Shown here: positions 6,222-13,217 of the stretch, piece after piece
How the letters are laid out: each line of letters begins with the position of its first letter
Position numbering within the stretch: position 1 is the first letter of the stretch
The notes under the pieces: generated by a model
The model's input: the letters and a program-made list of their open reading frames with translations, nothing else
The model's database searches: none
Told to the model about the DNA's origin: nothing
NCBI GenBank assembly: GCA_003702465.1
Contig: REGF01000030.1
Location: forward strand, 1-13,634
Length of the DNA: 13,634 nt
Source of the DNA: Candidatus Nitrosomarinus sp.
GTDB taxonomy: Archaea; Thermoproteota; Nitrososphaeria; Nitrososphaerales; Nitrosopumilaceae
Direction: 5' to 3'
Translations under genes and position numbers: made by a program

Positions 6222-6521
6222 ATGAATTCTAATTCCTTTGATTCTACAGATTATCTTATTTTAGCTTCAATAACAAATGGCATTACAAAATATACAAGCA
6301 TCTTCAAAAATTGTAAAAAAACTAATGCAGGAAAATTTAGAGACCATGTAAATAAATTAGAAAATGAAAATTTAATTACAATAGATAAAAACGATAACTG
6401 GTTTACAAGAAATACAAATCCATCAATAATTTTAAAAGAAGATGGAGAAAAATTTGTTAAAGAACATTTAGAAAAAATCAATCAGGAATGGAAAATACAT
6501 CTAACTAACAACAAGAAATAA
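6222..6521 (+). CDS. Small winged-helix protein, putative regulator
   Basis: 99 residues that read as one winged helix: helix 1 (DSTDYLILASITNG), helix 2 (YTSIFKNCK), recognition helix (NAGKFRDHVNKLENENLI), a wing strand (TIDKNDNWFTRN), then ILKEDGEKFVKEHLEKINQEW as the C-terminal helix. This pattern of 'LT.EG..f...' after the wing is common in archaeal one-domain regulators of the PadR/MarR type. It starts 13 bases after the zinc-ribbon gene, so the two may form an operon. The target is unknown. It converges on the next gene with four bases between stops. Confidence 0.65.
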   Translation: MNSNSFDSTDYLILASITNGITKYTSIFKNCKKTNAGKFRDHVNKLENENLITIDKNDNWFTRNTNPSIILKEDGEKFVKEHLEKINQEWKIHLTNNKK

Positions 6522-6525
6522 TAAA

Positions 6526-6774
6526 TTAATTATCAGGTTTAGATAATAATTCTTTAATCATATATCCTCGAACATTTGCAAACTCCCATTCTTTTAGATT
6601 TGCAAGACGACATTCTTCTTTAATTATTAGACCAGCAAGCCCATCACTCCAAATATGTCGTTTTACATCATAAACTTCAATAATCTTTCCACGTTTTGAA
6701 ATTTTGATAGCACCATGACATCGATTTATAATTTTTAATGCTACTTTTTGGTATACTTTTTCAAAATTAGTCAT
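6526..6774 (-). CDS. Conserved-looking hypothetical protein, 82 residues
   Basis: I do not recognise a family. The product begins MTNFEKVYQKVALKIINRCH, then has a beta-hairpin-like GAIKISKRGKIIEVYDVKRHIWSDG and a helical C-terminus (AGLIIKEECRLANLKEWEFANVRGYMIKELL). The amino-acid make-up is balanced, with two Trp, two Cys and regular secondary structure, which argues for a real soluble protein. There is no signal peptide, membrane helix or metal motif. The ATG at 6774 has little leader. It is convergent with the winged-helix gene. Confidence 0.6.
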   Translation of the reverse strand: MTNFEKVYQKVALKIINRCHGAIKISKRGKIIEVYDVKRHIWSDGLAGLIIKEECRLANLKEWEFANVRGYMIKELLSKPDN

Positions 6775-6939
6775 ACTAAAATTATTTCACATCATTTCAA
6801 AAAGGTTCTGGTTATAATTCAACATCAATATACAGCTAAAAAATTAAAAATAAATGCTGATGATTAATCAAATTTTTAAGCTACACTGACGAGTGAAGAA
6901 ATTGCCGAATTATGAAGCATTTACAAGTTTAAGATTTGA

Positions 6940-7152
6940 TTAACAATGATCATGACCACAGCCACAACCGTGATCATCACCTTGAAGAGATCTTAATTTT
7001 GTAATCATATCATCATGAATTTTAAGTAAATCAGTTACTTGATTTTTTAAACTTTCATCAGTCCAATTTCCCTGTTCTAATGTTCTAACTGTTTCAATAA
7101 TTTCAAGATCAGTATTTAGAATATTGTCCATTAATTCTTCTTGTTGATTCAT
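6940..7152 (-). CDS. Small helical protein with a His/Cys-rich metal-binding tail
   Basis: 70 residues. Residues 1-56 are one or two amphipathic helices (LEIIETVRTLEQGNW, NQVTDLLKIHDDMITKLRSL), giving a coiled-coil-like body. The last 13 residues, DDHGCGCGHDHC, hold three Cys and three His and read as a metal-binding tail for Zn, Cu, Ni or Co. Tails like this occur on metallochaperones and metal-storage proteins. A TATA-like stretch on the minus strand around 7160-7172 precedes the ATG. Neighbours are unrelated by motif (a bifunctional-nuclease-family gene upstream, separated by 43 bases, same strand). Metal binding is inferred from composition; the specific metal and partner are unknown. Confidence 0.7.
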   Translation of the reverse strand: MNQQEELMDNILNTDLEIIETVRTLEQGNWTDESLKNQVTDLLKIHDDMITKLRSLQGDDHGCGCGHDHC

Positions 7153-7195
7153 AATATATCACAAATACACTAAGAAAAAAACCGTTCGGAAGAAA

Positions 7196-7621
7196 TTATG
7201 CTTCCATTTGTTCTTTAAGTAATTTTTTTCTGACCAAGATAGGGATTTTGTAATATGCACCTAAAGCCATTGCATCAGAAGCTCTATGATTTTTTAAAAC
7301 TAAATCCTTCTTACCTGTAAAGTACAAATTTGCACGTAAGACATCACCACTTTCATAAATTTTGACTTTAACTAGAGATATTTCATTTTGTTCACAAATT
7401 TCTTCAATCATTCGGTATATTGATGGAGATTGTTCATCATCAGATTCATCAAAACTAGAGATGTGTTTTGCAACTTCTCCAGAAAAAGCCCTCATATGAA
7501 ATTCTTTACCATTATCAGCTTTTAGAACTACCATACCTTCTAACGCATATGGATCTACAAATCCAACATAATCAATTTTTACAGAATCATAATCTGGATC
7601 AGGAGCTTGATCAATTTCCAT
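7196..7621 (-). CDS. Bifunctional nuclease (BFN/DUF151) family protein
   Basis: 141 residues covering one DUF151 domain. The signature is plain: VKIDYVGFVDPYALEGMVVL (14-33), NGKEFHMRAFSGEVAKHI (37-54, the usual 'GR.lpI.ig..EA..I'), SIYRMIEEICEQN (67-79), VKIYESGDVLRANLYF (86-101), and the conserved end HRASDAMALGAYYKIPILV (112-130), equivalent to 'RPSDAIALA....PI.V'. Plant and Thermotoga members have been linked to RNase/DNase activity. In most archaea and bacteria the role is unproven, so nuclease function is by family only. A TATA box lies 28-36 bases before the ATG, so the leader is short. It is divergent from trkH. Confidence 0.82.
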   Translation of the reverse strand: MEIDQAPDPDYDSVKIDYVGFVDPYALEGMVVLKADNGKEFHMRAFSGEVAKHISSFDESDDEQSPSIYRMIEEICEQNEISLVKVKIYESGDVLRANLYFTGKKDLVLKNHRASDAMALGAYYKIPILVRKKLLKEQMEA

Positions 7622-7649
7622 GTTTTACGCATGAACTTAGGAGATATTA

Positions 7650-7657
7650 TTTATAAA
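7650..7657 (-). promoter_or_regulatory. TATA box of the BFN-family gene
   Basis: TTTATAAA, itself a palindrome, lies 29-36 bases before the ATG at 7621 on the minus strand, matching the expected archaeal promoter distance with a leader of under ten bases. Confidence 0.5.
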
Positions 7658-7674
7658 GATAGCAAAAGTGTTGG

Positions 7675-7689
7675 ATCAAAAATTTTGAT
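7675..7689. promoter_or_regulatory. Palindrome between divergent promoters, possible operator
   Basis: ATCAAAAATTTTGAT is a 7-base inverted repeat around one central base. It lies about 18 bases upstream of the BFN TATA box and 40 upstream of the trkH TATA box. The position suits a dimeric regulator acting on both genes, but AT-rich palindromes also arise by chance. Confidence 0.3.
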
Positions 7690-7729
7690 TACCATAAAAA
7701 TAATTTGTTAATTAAATACTACCCCAAAT

Positions 7730-7738
7730 TATTTAAAA
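7730..7738 (+). promoter_or_regulatory. TATA box of the CBS-TrkH gene
   Basis: TATTTAAAA is centred 25 bases before the ATG at 7759, which predicts a leaderless mRNA. The purine-rich AAGGAAG just before the ATG could look like a ribosome binding site but would not be transcribed if the box is used at normal distance. Confidence 0.5.
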
Positions 7739-7758
7739 TCCCGGTATAAGGAAGCTTA

Positions 7759-9573
7759 ATGTCAACAAACCCAGAAAAAGCAGTTTCGTACGTCCTCAGT
7801 AAGTATGTAACAGAATACATGGACAAAGATGTTTTGATGTTGGATCTAAAAACACTAACAAGAGAAGCAGCCACAATGTTACGAAATTATGAAACGGATG
7901 ACATTGTAGTTATAGATGAAAAAAAATTTCCAGTAGGAATTGTTACAGATGAAGATATTCTTAGCAAAGTTAGTGATGCAACAGTTTATGCAGAATCAAC
8001 TACATTAGAGCAAATTATGTCTAAACCTCTTATTACAATTAACGAAAAATCAACATTGCAAGATGCATTACATATAATGCGGGACAACAATGTCAGAAAA
8101 CTTCCAGTAGTTTCCAAAAAGAATCAAGTAATGGGTATGATTCTTCAATCAACTATTGCGAACATAATACGAAATGCTACAGCTACTACACCACGACTTT
8201 TGAGTCCTCCAGTAAAAGCAGTATTAGGAAACTTAGGATTTGTATTACAGTTTGCAGGGGTGCTATTGCTTGTTCCAGCAGTTATTGCTACACTATTAGA
8301 AGATACAGTAACAGCATCAGGAATTTACTTAACTACAGTGTTACTGCTTGTTACAGGTTTCTTTTTAAATTCATATGGCGAAAAATCAAGTCTAAATCTA
8401 CAACAAGCATCGATACTAGTATTTTCAAGTTTATTTTTACTGTCACTATTTGGAACAATTCCATATCTGTATGTATTCCCAAGTGAAGAAACAAATGTTC
8501 AAGTATTTGCAGATGCATTCTTTTCAAGTGCAGCAGGATTTACAACGGGTGGTATTTCATTATTTGATGAGCCTGAAAAACTAACTCAAAGTTTCACCTT
8601 TTTTAGAAGTTATACACAATTGGTAGGAGGAATGAGTTTCATCTATTTAGTCATCACAGCATTCTATCCAGAATCAAAGTTACAAGCAATGCGTGGTTTC
8701 ATTTCTGGTAAAACACTTCACATGAAAGAACTCTTTTTGACCATTACAGTTATTTTTGCAATTTACATTGTAATTGTTGCATTTCTATTATACCTATTTG
8801 GAGAAAGAAACATTATCGATAATTTTTCGCTGGCGATGAGTACGTTATCTACAGGAGGTTTTACACCAACATCGACAATTCTTGATGGAATGTTGTGGCA
8901 AGAGCACATTGTATTAATGGGTGCAATGATACTTGGAGCTTTACCATTTACTTTCCACTATGCATTTGTAAGAAAGAAATTCTTATCGCCAAAATTAGGA
9001 AAAGAAGTATTAGCTTATTTTGGAATTTTGGGTGGAGCCATACTGCTTTTTGCAGGAATTAGTGGATTAGACCCTATGGAGAGTGTGTTCTATTCAGTAT
9101 CTGCAAGTACAACAGCAGGACTACAAATGGATAGTTTAGCTGGTCTTAACGGAGGTGCACATTCAATTCTAATAATTTTGATGTTTATTGGAGGATGTGG
9201 ATTTTCAACAGCAGGAGGTCTGAAAATTTTCAGATTGTTCCATCTTAAAGACATTAAATCATTTATTTCAAAAGTTGGAAGATCAAAACTTAGTCATCAA
9301 ACTAAAAAAGAAATCATTTCCACATTGATAATTCTTGCACTATTTCCAACAATTTCTGCAATTACGGGTGCACATTTAGCAGCAATTGAAAATGTACCAT
9401 TTCAAGACGCATTTTTTGAAGCAGCAGGAATTATTACAACAGGAGGACTGTCTGCAGGAGTAATTGACAAAGATACTGATCCAGCAACAATGATTGTATT
9501 AGGATTTTTAATGATTTTTGGAAGGTTAGAAATCATAGCAATCATCTACATTTTTGTGCCTAGACTAAGTTAA
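7759..9573 (+). CDS. CBS-domain/TrkH fusion, potassium uptake protein
   Basis: 604 residues. Residues 16-138 hold two CBS repeats (DKDVLMLDLKTLTREAATML and VVIDEKKFPVGIVTDEDIL; then MSKPLITINEKSTLQDALHI and KLPVVSKKNQVMGMIL), which bind adenine nucleotides in other proteins. Residues 150-604 are a TrkH/KtrB-type transporter with four M1-P-M2 repeats. The pore loops are AAGFTTGGIS (258-267), STLSTGGFTPTS (361-372), SASTTAGLQ (448-456) and GIITTGGLSAG (557-567), each with the expected selectivity-filter Gly. RSYTQLVGGMSF (283-294) is the usual family motif before the next helix. TrkH normally works with a separate RCK gate (TrkA/KtrA); none is nearby, and the CBS pair may supply gating here. 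K+ (possibly Na+) transport is from the family. The fusion reading frame is continuous. Confidence 0.88.
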   Translation: MSTNPEKAVSYVLSKYVTEYMDKDVLMLDLKTLTREAATMLRNYETDDIVVIDEKKFPVGIVTDEDILSKVSDATVYAESTTLEQIMSKPLITINEKSTLQDALHIMRDNNVRKLPVVSKKNQVMGMILQSTIANIIRNATATTPRLLSPPVKAVLGNLGFVLQFAGVLLLVPAVIATLLEDTVTASGIYLTTVLLLVTGFFLNSYGEKSSLNLQQASILVFSSLFLLSLFGTIPYLYVFPSEETNVQVFADAFFSSAAGFTTGGISLFDEPEKLTQSFTFFRSYTQLVGGMSFIYLVITAFYPESKLQAMRGFISGKTLHMKELFLTITVIFAIYIVIVAFLLYLFGERNIIDNFSLAMSTLSTGGFTPTSTILDGMLWQEHIVLMGAMILGALPFTFHYAFVRKKFLSPKLGKEVLAYFGILGGAILLFAGISGLDPMESVFYSVSASTTAGLQMDSLAGLNGGAHSILIILMFIGGCGFSTAGGLKIFRLFHLKDIKSFISKVGRSKLSHQTKKEIISTLIILALFPTISAITGAHLAAIENVPFQDAFFEAAGIITTGGLSAGVIDKDTDPATMIVLGFLMIFGRLEIIAIIYIFVPRLS

Positions 9574-9578
9574 GATAG

Positions 9579-9588
9579 AATTTAATTT
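9579..9588 (+). promoter_or_regulatory. Possible own TATA box of the cysteine-pair membrane protein
   Basis: AATTTAATTT lies 21-30 bases before the ATG at 9609, inside the 35-base gap after trkH. The gene may therefore be transcribed alone, leaderless, rather than only with trkH. Confidence 0.35.
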
Positions 9589-9608
9589 CACAGTAAAATC
9601 AAGACATC

Positions 9609-10433
9609 ATGGAACAATCTAGTTTAATTAACAAAGGGAAAAAGATGATTATTCTAGGATTTGTAATAATTGGGGTTTTGTTTGTCTTGTATGGCAGATA
9701 TCAAGACCCAGAACTAATGACACCTAGTGCAATTGACACAATTCAAAGAATTGCATATGGATTTTACATAACAATGATAGCAGCATTTGGAGCTATAACT
9801 CTTGGAATATTTAGATACCATAAAGGGAAAGTTGAAACAAATGGAAAAGATCTTTCATCAATTATTGCATTAGTAACATGGAATTCAAAATCAAGAAAAA
9901 TCTTTTTATCAACATTTATCGGATACGGAATATTTTTTGCATTGATTTCAGGAACATTAGTTTATCAACCAGAAATTAATTTTACAACACATTACGGAGC
10001 AGTGATACCATCAGGCTTTATTGCACCATGTTGTGACGGTCCAGGATACATGCCAAAAATAATAATTTATCTTACTGAACATATTGGCTTACAAATAATT
10101 CCAATTAATTTAGTATTACAAATTATTGTTTCATATTTAGTAGGACTTAATGTTTCAATTGCAGTGACTGCATATTCAGTATCTAAAAAAGGTGGAGGAA
10201 TAAGTACAATCGGTGCTGCAACAGGATTGTTTATTGCATGTCCAACATGTGCTGGAACATTTTTATCAATCTTTATTGGAACAGCAAGTGGAATTGCATT
10301 ATCAGTGGCACTTTCACAAATGCAAACTTTTTTGATTGGAATTTCAATTCCAATATTAATTGTGACACCATATCTAATGGCAAAAAAATTACGAAATACT
10401 GATGGAAGTTGTAAAATAAATTTTAAGAACTAA
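9609..10433 (+). CDS. Six-helix membrane protein with CC and CPTC motifs, unknown function
   Basis: 274 residues with about six membrane helices (roughly 13-28, 48-68, 98-119, 163-190, 203-235, 238-257). Two features stand out. APCCDGPGYMPK (139-150) holds two adjacent Cys in the loop between helices 3 and 4. ACPTCAGTF (210-218) puts a CxxC inside or at the edge of helix 5, with a lone Cys268 near the end. The large helix 3-4 loop is probably outside the cell. Such cysteines suggest metal (for example Cu) handling or thiol-disulfide exchange across the membrane, but this is inference and I do not recognise a named family. It follows trkH by 35 bases and overlaps the convergent gene by 11 bases at its 3' end. 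Confidence 0.75.
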   Translation: MEQSSLINKGKKMIILGFVIIGVLFVLYGRYQDPELMTPSAIDTIQRIAYGFYITMIAAFGAITLGIFRYHKGKVETNGKDLSSIIALVTWNSKSRKIFLSTFIGYGIFFALISGTLVYQPEINFTTHYGAVIPSGFIAPCCDGPGYMPKIIIYLTEHIGLQIIPINLVLQIIVSYLVGLNVSIAVTAYSVSKKGGGISTIGAATGLFIACPTCAGTFLSIFIGTASGIALSVALSQMQTFLIGISIPILIVTPYLMAKKLRNTDGSCKINFKN

Positions 10434-10677
10434 ATGCCTTAACTTCTGGAATTTTATAATTTCCAATATCATACCCATCTCTTCGAAGAAATTTCAATGA
10501 TAATTTGTAAATTAATTCATCATGATCGACGACATCCAAGATTTCAGTCCATAGAATTTTTTTATTATTTTTAATATTTTCTTTAAATTGAGGAATTAAA
10601 GATTCAGCAATTGCTTTACACTCCTCCATAGTTTTTCCGTTTTTATAAGCACGAACTCTACGGTCACATGAATCCAT
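10423..10677 (-). CDS. Conserved-looking hypothetical protein, 84 residues
   Basis: Begins MDSCDRRVRAYKNGKTMEEC with two Cys, continues as a helix (CKAIAESLIPQFKENIKNN) and then ILWTEILDVVDHDELIYKLSLKFLRRDGYD. Soluble, helical and charged; no recognised family. The frame extends eight codons further to a TTG at 10701, but a TATA-like GGTTTATTTGG about 20-30 bases before the ATG at 10677 supports the ATG. Its 3' end overlaps the membrane-protein gene by 11 bases, tail to tail. It is divergent from the small gene at 10756. Confidence 0.6.
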   Translation of the reverse strand: MDSCDRRVRAYKNGKTMEECKAIAESLIPQFKENIKNNKKILWTEILDVVDHDELIYKLSLKFLRRDGYDIGNYKIPEVKAFSS

Positions 10678-10735
10678 AGAATTGATTAATGAAAATACCA
10701 AATAAACCTAATTTGAAAAGATGGTATCAAATACT

Positions 10736-10741
10736 GGAGGT
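10736..10741 (+). promoter_or_regulatory. Shine-Dalgarno-like GGAGGT at unusual distance
   Basis: GGAGGT is the best ribosome-binding-site match noticed in this window, but it ends 14 bases before the ATG at 10756, longer than the usual 5-10. A TAA in frame at 10750-10752 blocks any earlier start, so the ATG stands. Confidence 0.4.
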
Positions 10742-10755
10742 AAACAGAATAAGAA

Positions 10756-11010
10756 ATGGCAATTGATTCTGCAAAAGAATATGTTGATTTTTTTATCAAT
10801 TTGAACATGGGTAATGAAGTTAGTTTATTGAGTTTTGCAAATAATGAAAAAATGGTATTAAAACAAAAATTAAAAAATAAAATTAATCAAAAAGAACCTA
10901 TTGAAAAAGCAATTAGTAGTTTAGAAATAATTATCAAGGAAATTTCCGAGAAGGGAGAAGCACAAGTTTTAGCCAAATATCAGAAAGTAGATGAGAAAGA
11001 TAATGGATGA
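10756..11010 (+). CDS. Small helical protein, unknown, translationally coupled to the next gene
   Basis: 84 residues, helical and Lys/Glu-rich: AKEYVDFFINLNMGNEVSLL, a basic KQKLKNKINQKEPIEKAI, then SSLEIIIKEISEKGEAQVLAKYQKVDEKDNG. No membrane segment, no metal motif, no known family. Its TGA stop (11008-11010) overlaps the ATG of the following gene, a layout seen when two products are made in fixed ratio and may bind each other. The preceding region is shared with the divergent gene ending at 10677. Confidence 0.6.
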   Translation: MAIDSAKEYVDFFINLNMGNEVSLLSFANNEKMVLKQKLKNKINQKEPIEKAISSLEIIIKEISEKGEAQVLAKYQKVDEKDNG

Positions 11011-11566
11011 AAAATCAGAAATTATTAAAACAGAAATTATTAGAATTTTAAATGAAAGTGGCAAAATACGAGGTAATGAATTAGCAAAACGAGTTATAGA
11101 AAAAGTAGGTAATGAAAAAATAGTATTTAGAGAAATTAGCGAATTAGTTGAAAAAGGAGAAATAGAAAAAACAGTTCATAGCAGATCATATATTGAATAC
11201 GAATTAATTGATTTGAGTGAATCAGTAAATACACAGTTAAAAAATTTGCATAATGAAATAAATCTAATTTTTGAGGAAATTAAAAAATTCCAAAATAGTA
11301 AAGATGAAAATTTTTCATATCATGAACGATTAAGAAATACAATTCATTTGATACAAATCATACAATCTGCAGAAAGCATAATGAAATTATTATCATATTA
11401 TTCCACATTTAAAAAAGACAAAATGTTTTCACAAATTAAAAGAAAAATTAATGATTGTTGGGATGCCTTAATGAACAGTATCATACATCAACCAGAAGTA
11501 GATTTTTTGAATGAAGTAATTACTAACTTACATGTTGGAAAGAAAAATCAAAATAATTTTAATTAA
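11003..11566 (+). CDS. Winged-helix N-terminal protein with helical C-terminal domain
   Basis: 187 residues from the ATG at 11003; an ATG at 10991 would add four. Residues about 5-65 look like a winged helix (IIKTEIIRILNESGKIRGNE, LAKRVIEKVG, VFREISELVEKGEIEKTVH, SRSYIEYELI). The rest is a long helical region with heptad-like repeats (VNTQLKNLHNEINLIFEEIK; LRNTIHLIQIIQSAESIMKLL) and ends in a basic tail. The start overlaps the previous stop by eight bases (ATGGATGA), so the pair is coupled. A DNA-binding regulator paired with a small partner is plausible but unproven. It converges on the PIN-like gene with an eight-base overlap. Confidence 0.65.
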   Translation: MDEKSEIIKTEIIRILNESGKIRGNELAKRVIEKVGNEKIVFREISELVEKGEIEKTVHSRSYIEYELIDLSESVNTQLKNLHNEINLIFEEIKKFQNSKDENFSYHERLRNTIHLIQIIQSAESIMKLLSYYSTFKKDKMFSQIKRKINDCWDALMNSIIHQPEVDFLNEVITNLHVGKKNQNNFN

Positions 11567-11834
11567 AATTTTTTAATCTATCTAAAACTATCTTAAAAAT
11601 GGAATCATTATCCAATAATACATAAGGTAAATCATTTTCTTCACAAGCTTCACCACTTTCAGTATCACGTGTAACTAAAATCATATTATTTTCTTTAGCA
11701 TAATTAATTACAGAATAATCAGTTTTTAATTTATAACCAGCCATACGTAATTTTTTAACACTAAATGCATCAAAACCTAATTCTTTTAGTTTTTCATCCC
11801 AACCATCATCCATTTCATCAATCAAAATTTTCAT
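11559..11834 (-). CDS. PIN-like (DUF5615/Mut7-C type) putative nuclease
   Basis: 91 residues matching the compact PIN-like fold of DUF5615. It begins MKILIDEMDDGWDEKLKELG with the first acidic pair D6/E7, has a middle acidic site at D39 (DYSVINYAKENN) and the conserved strand ILVTRDTES (52-60, D57), and ends YVLLDNDS. The acidic residues are placed where a metal-dependent RNase active site would be. DUF5615 genes often sit beside a DUF433 antitoxin; none is visible here, and the overlapping convergent winged-helix gene is in the wrong orientation for a standard operon. Nuclease activity is from the family. A TATA-like GCTTAATATT precedes the ATG by roughly 24-33 bases. Confidence 0.75.
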   Translation of the reverse strand: MKILIDEMDDGWDEKLKELGFDAFSVKKLRMAGYKLKTDYSVINYAKENNMILVTRDTESGEACEENDLPYVLLDNDSIFKIVLDRLKNFN

Positions 11835-11955
11835 ATTACTATGAAATCAGTTTACAATATTAAGCAATTCAATCTCATTCAACTACAAAAACTCTTTTCT
11901 TTCCAACTAAACAATTTCTAAAAATATGGCCAGTTTGAATACGATGAGAATTAAA

Positions 11956-12564
11956 TTAATTCACAATAATAGTTCCGACCTGCCAAGTATGTAGCATACA
12001 ATAGTATGGATATTCACCCGAAGAAATTGGAGTCCATTCAAATGAATCTCCTGACATTAGTACACCTGTATCAAATACACCATCTGGATTTGGAGTAAAC
12101 CCATCAACAGTTCCTGATGTAAATGTGTGAACTCCTGTTGAATCAGTATTAGTTAGGATAATTTTGTCACCAACATTTGCTGAAAGATAAACTGGAGTAT
12201 AACATCCATCTCCTCCCATCAAGACTGCACAATCTGTGGAATATCCAGATTTTTCTACTGTACCTATGGTCCTAGTAGTAGTTGAAGCAAGATCAGTTTG
12301 ACTTGAGGATATGTTACTAGAAGATGAATGACTTGAAGTGGATTGTTCTGCAATTCCTGCAACATAACCATCATCATAAGCATTTTTCAAATCAGATTCA
12401 ATTGAATTCTTTAAACTTGAAATTTCAGACTCTAAACTTGCAACTTTATTTTCTAATTGGACAATATCGGTGGTATAGAAAGTTGCAGTGTAGTAAGTAA
12501 AGTAAATAGTTGTAGTAGCACTACCAACAAGGACCAATATCAATACAACATACAATAATTTCAT
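11956..12564 (-). CDS. Membrane-tethered cupredoxin (blue copper protein) with probable axial Gln ligand
   Basis: 202 residues facing the outside of the cell. Residues 1-26 form an uncleaved signal anchor, 33-62 a coiled-coil stalk (IVQLENKVASLESEISSLKN), 73-98 a Ser/Thr-rich linker likely to be glycosylated, and 102-202 a plastocyanin/amicyanin-type domain. Copper ligands read as His146 (GVHTFTSG), Cys189 and His192 (YYCMLHTWQVG). In amicyanin-type loops C-x2-H-x2-M supplies the axial Met; here that place is Gln195, as in stellacyanin. Cys112 and Cys121 may form a disulfide. Cupredoxins in ammonia-oxidising archaea are thought to replace cytochrome c as electron carriers; this one, with a tether and Gln, would be expected to have a lower potential. 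No partner oxidase is in the window. Confidence 0.87.
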   Translation of the reverse strand: MKLLYVVLILVLVGSATTTIYFTYYTATFYTTDIVQLENKVASLESEISSLKNSIESDLKNAYDDGYVAGIAEQSTSSHSSSSNISSSQTDLASTTTRTIGTVEKSGYSTDCAVLMGGDGCYTPVYLSANVGDKIILTNTDSTGVHTFTSGTVDGFTPNPDGVFDTGVLMSGDSFEWTPISSGEYPYYCMLHTWQVGTIIVN

Positions 12565-12719
12565 GTGATTACTTAATCAAAGAAGTTTCAAAATAAAAAA
12601 GACACTCCAGCCTAAAATCACACATGACGATCTAATACTTGTTTTTTAAAATCAAAAATAATTTCAAATGGTTAAAGGATAGTGGTAGTTAACTCTGTGA
12701 ATGTGAAATCTATGATTGA

Positions 12720-13157
12720 TTAAGATTTAGTTGTTAAAAGATGACAATGAGATTTATGATGAATTTCATTAATGATATCATCAAAAAGGGTTATTTCTTC
12801 TATGGATAATTTTGGATAGTCAACAATTAACAAATCAATTTTATGTTCTTTAACATAATCAATTACCCAATGTGAAATATTCTCCGTTAATGCTAATTTT
12901 GTCTTAATTGAAACGCCTTGTTTTTGAGCAATCCCTTTCCAGTTTTCTAATTCCTTTTTTAATTTGGTAGTCTGATTTTGTGTTAATTTTTTGTCAGATT
13001 TTGTTTCAAAAAAATAAAATTTTGGCGGAGTTTTGTACATACATTCTACCACTGTTAATTCTGAATCAAATTTTTTAGCCATTTCAAGACCAAGTTCAAA
13101 GGATTTCTTAGTGTGTGTAGGAGTAATAATTGCAACAGCTACTTTACGAAATGGCAT
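12720..13157 (-). CDS. Universal stress protein (UspA) fold, lacking the ATP-binding glycine motif
   Basis: 145 residues. The Usp pattern is clear: a first strand (FRKVAVAIITPTHTKKSFELGLEMAKKFDSELTVVECMY), a central helix (LKKELENWKGIAQKQG), VSIKTKLALTENISHWVIDYVKEHKIDLLIVDYPK and a last strand (CHLLTTKS). In ATP-binding members the C-terminal part reads G-x2-G-x9-G-S/T; here the equivalent is YPKLSIEEITLFDDIINEIHHK, with no glycine, so it probably belongs to the non-ATP-binding class. Residues 43-65 form an atypical basic, aromatic insert. Role unknown, perhaps stress related. A palindrome cluster lies 60-100 bases upstream of its start. Confidence 0.75.
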   Translation of the reverse strand: MPFRKVAVAIITPTHTKKSFELGLEMAKKFDSELTVVECMYKTPPKFYFFETKSDKKLTQNQTTKLKKELENWKGIAQKQGVSIKTKLALTENISHWVIDYVKEHKIDLLIVDYPKLSIEEITLFDDIINEIHHKSHCHLLTTKS

Positions 13158-13217
13158 ATTTTTAGTTCACAACAATTGTAAATTAATATCATTCTATTTC
13201 ACCTGGATCAAATTTAA

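Noticed and set aside
6251..6481. Minus-strand frame inside the winged-helix gene
   Set aside because: Antisense shadow with random hydrophobic composition.
6857..6905. Possible C/D box guide RNA (TGATGA, then CTGA, then TGAAGA)
   Set aside because: Box C and the first CTGA are about 22 bases apart and no good final D box follows at the proper distance, so it fails the usual archaeal layout.
7468..7656. Plus-strand frame opposite the BFN-family gene
   Set aside because: Shadow; the DUF151 signature lies on the other strand.
11842..11922. 26-codon frame in the gap between the PIN-like and cupredoxin genes
   Set aside because: Too short, Gln/Leu/Phe-rich, with no promoter or conserved feature.
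12565..12719. Gap between the cupredoxin and Usp genes
   Set aside because: Examined for RNA, repeats and small genes; only the cupredoxin's AT-rich upstream region near 12589-12599 could be argued.
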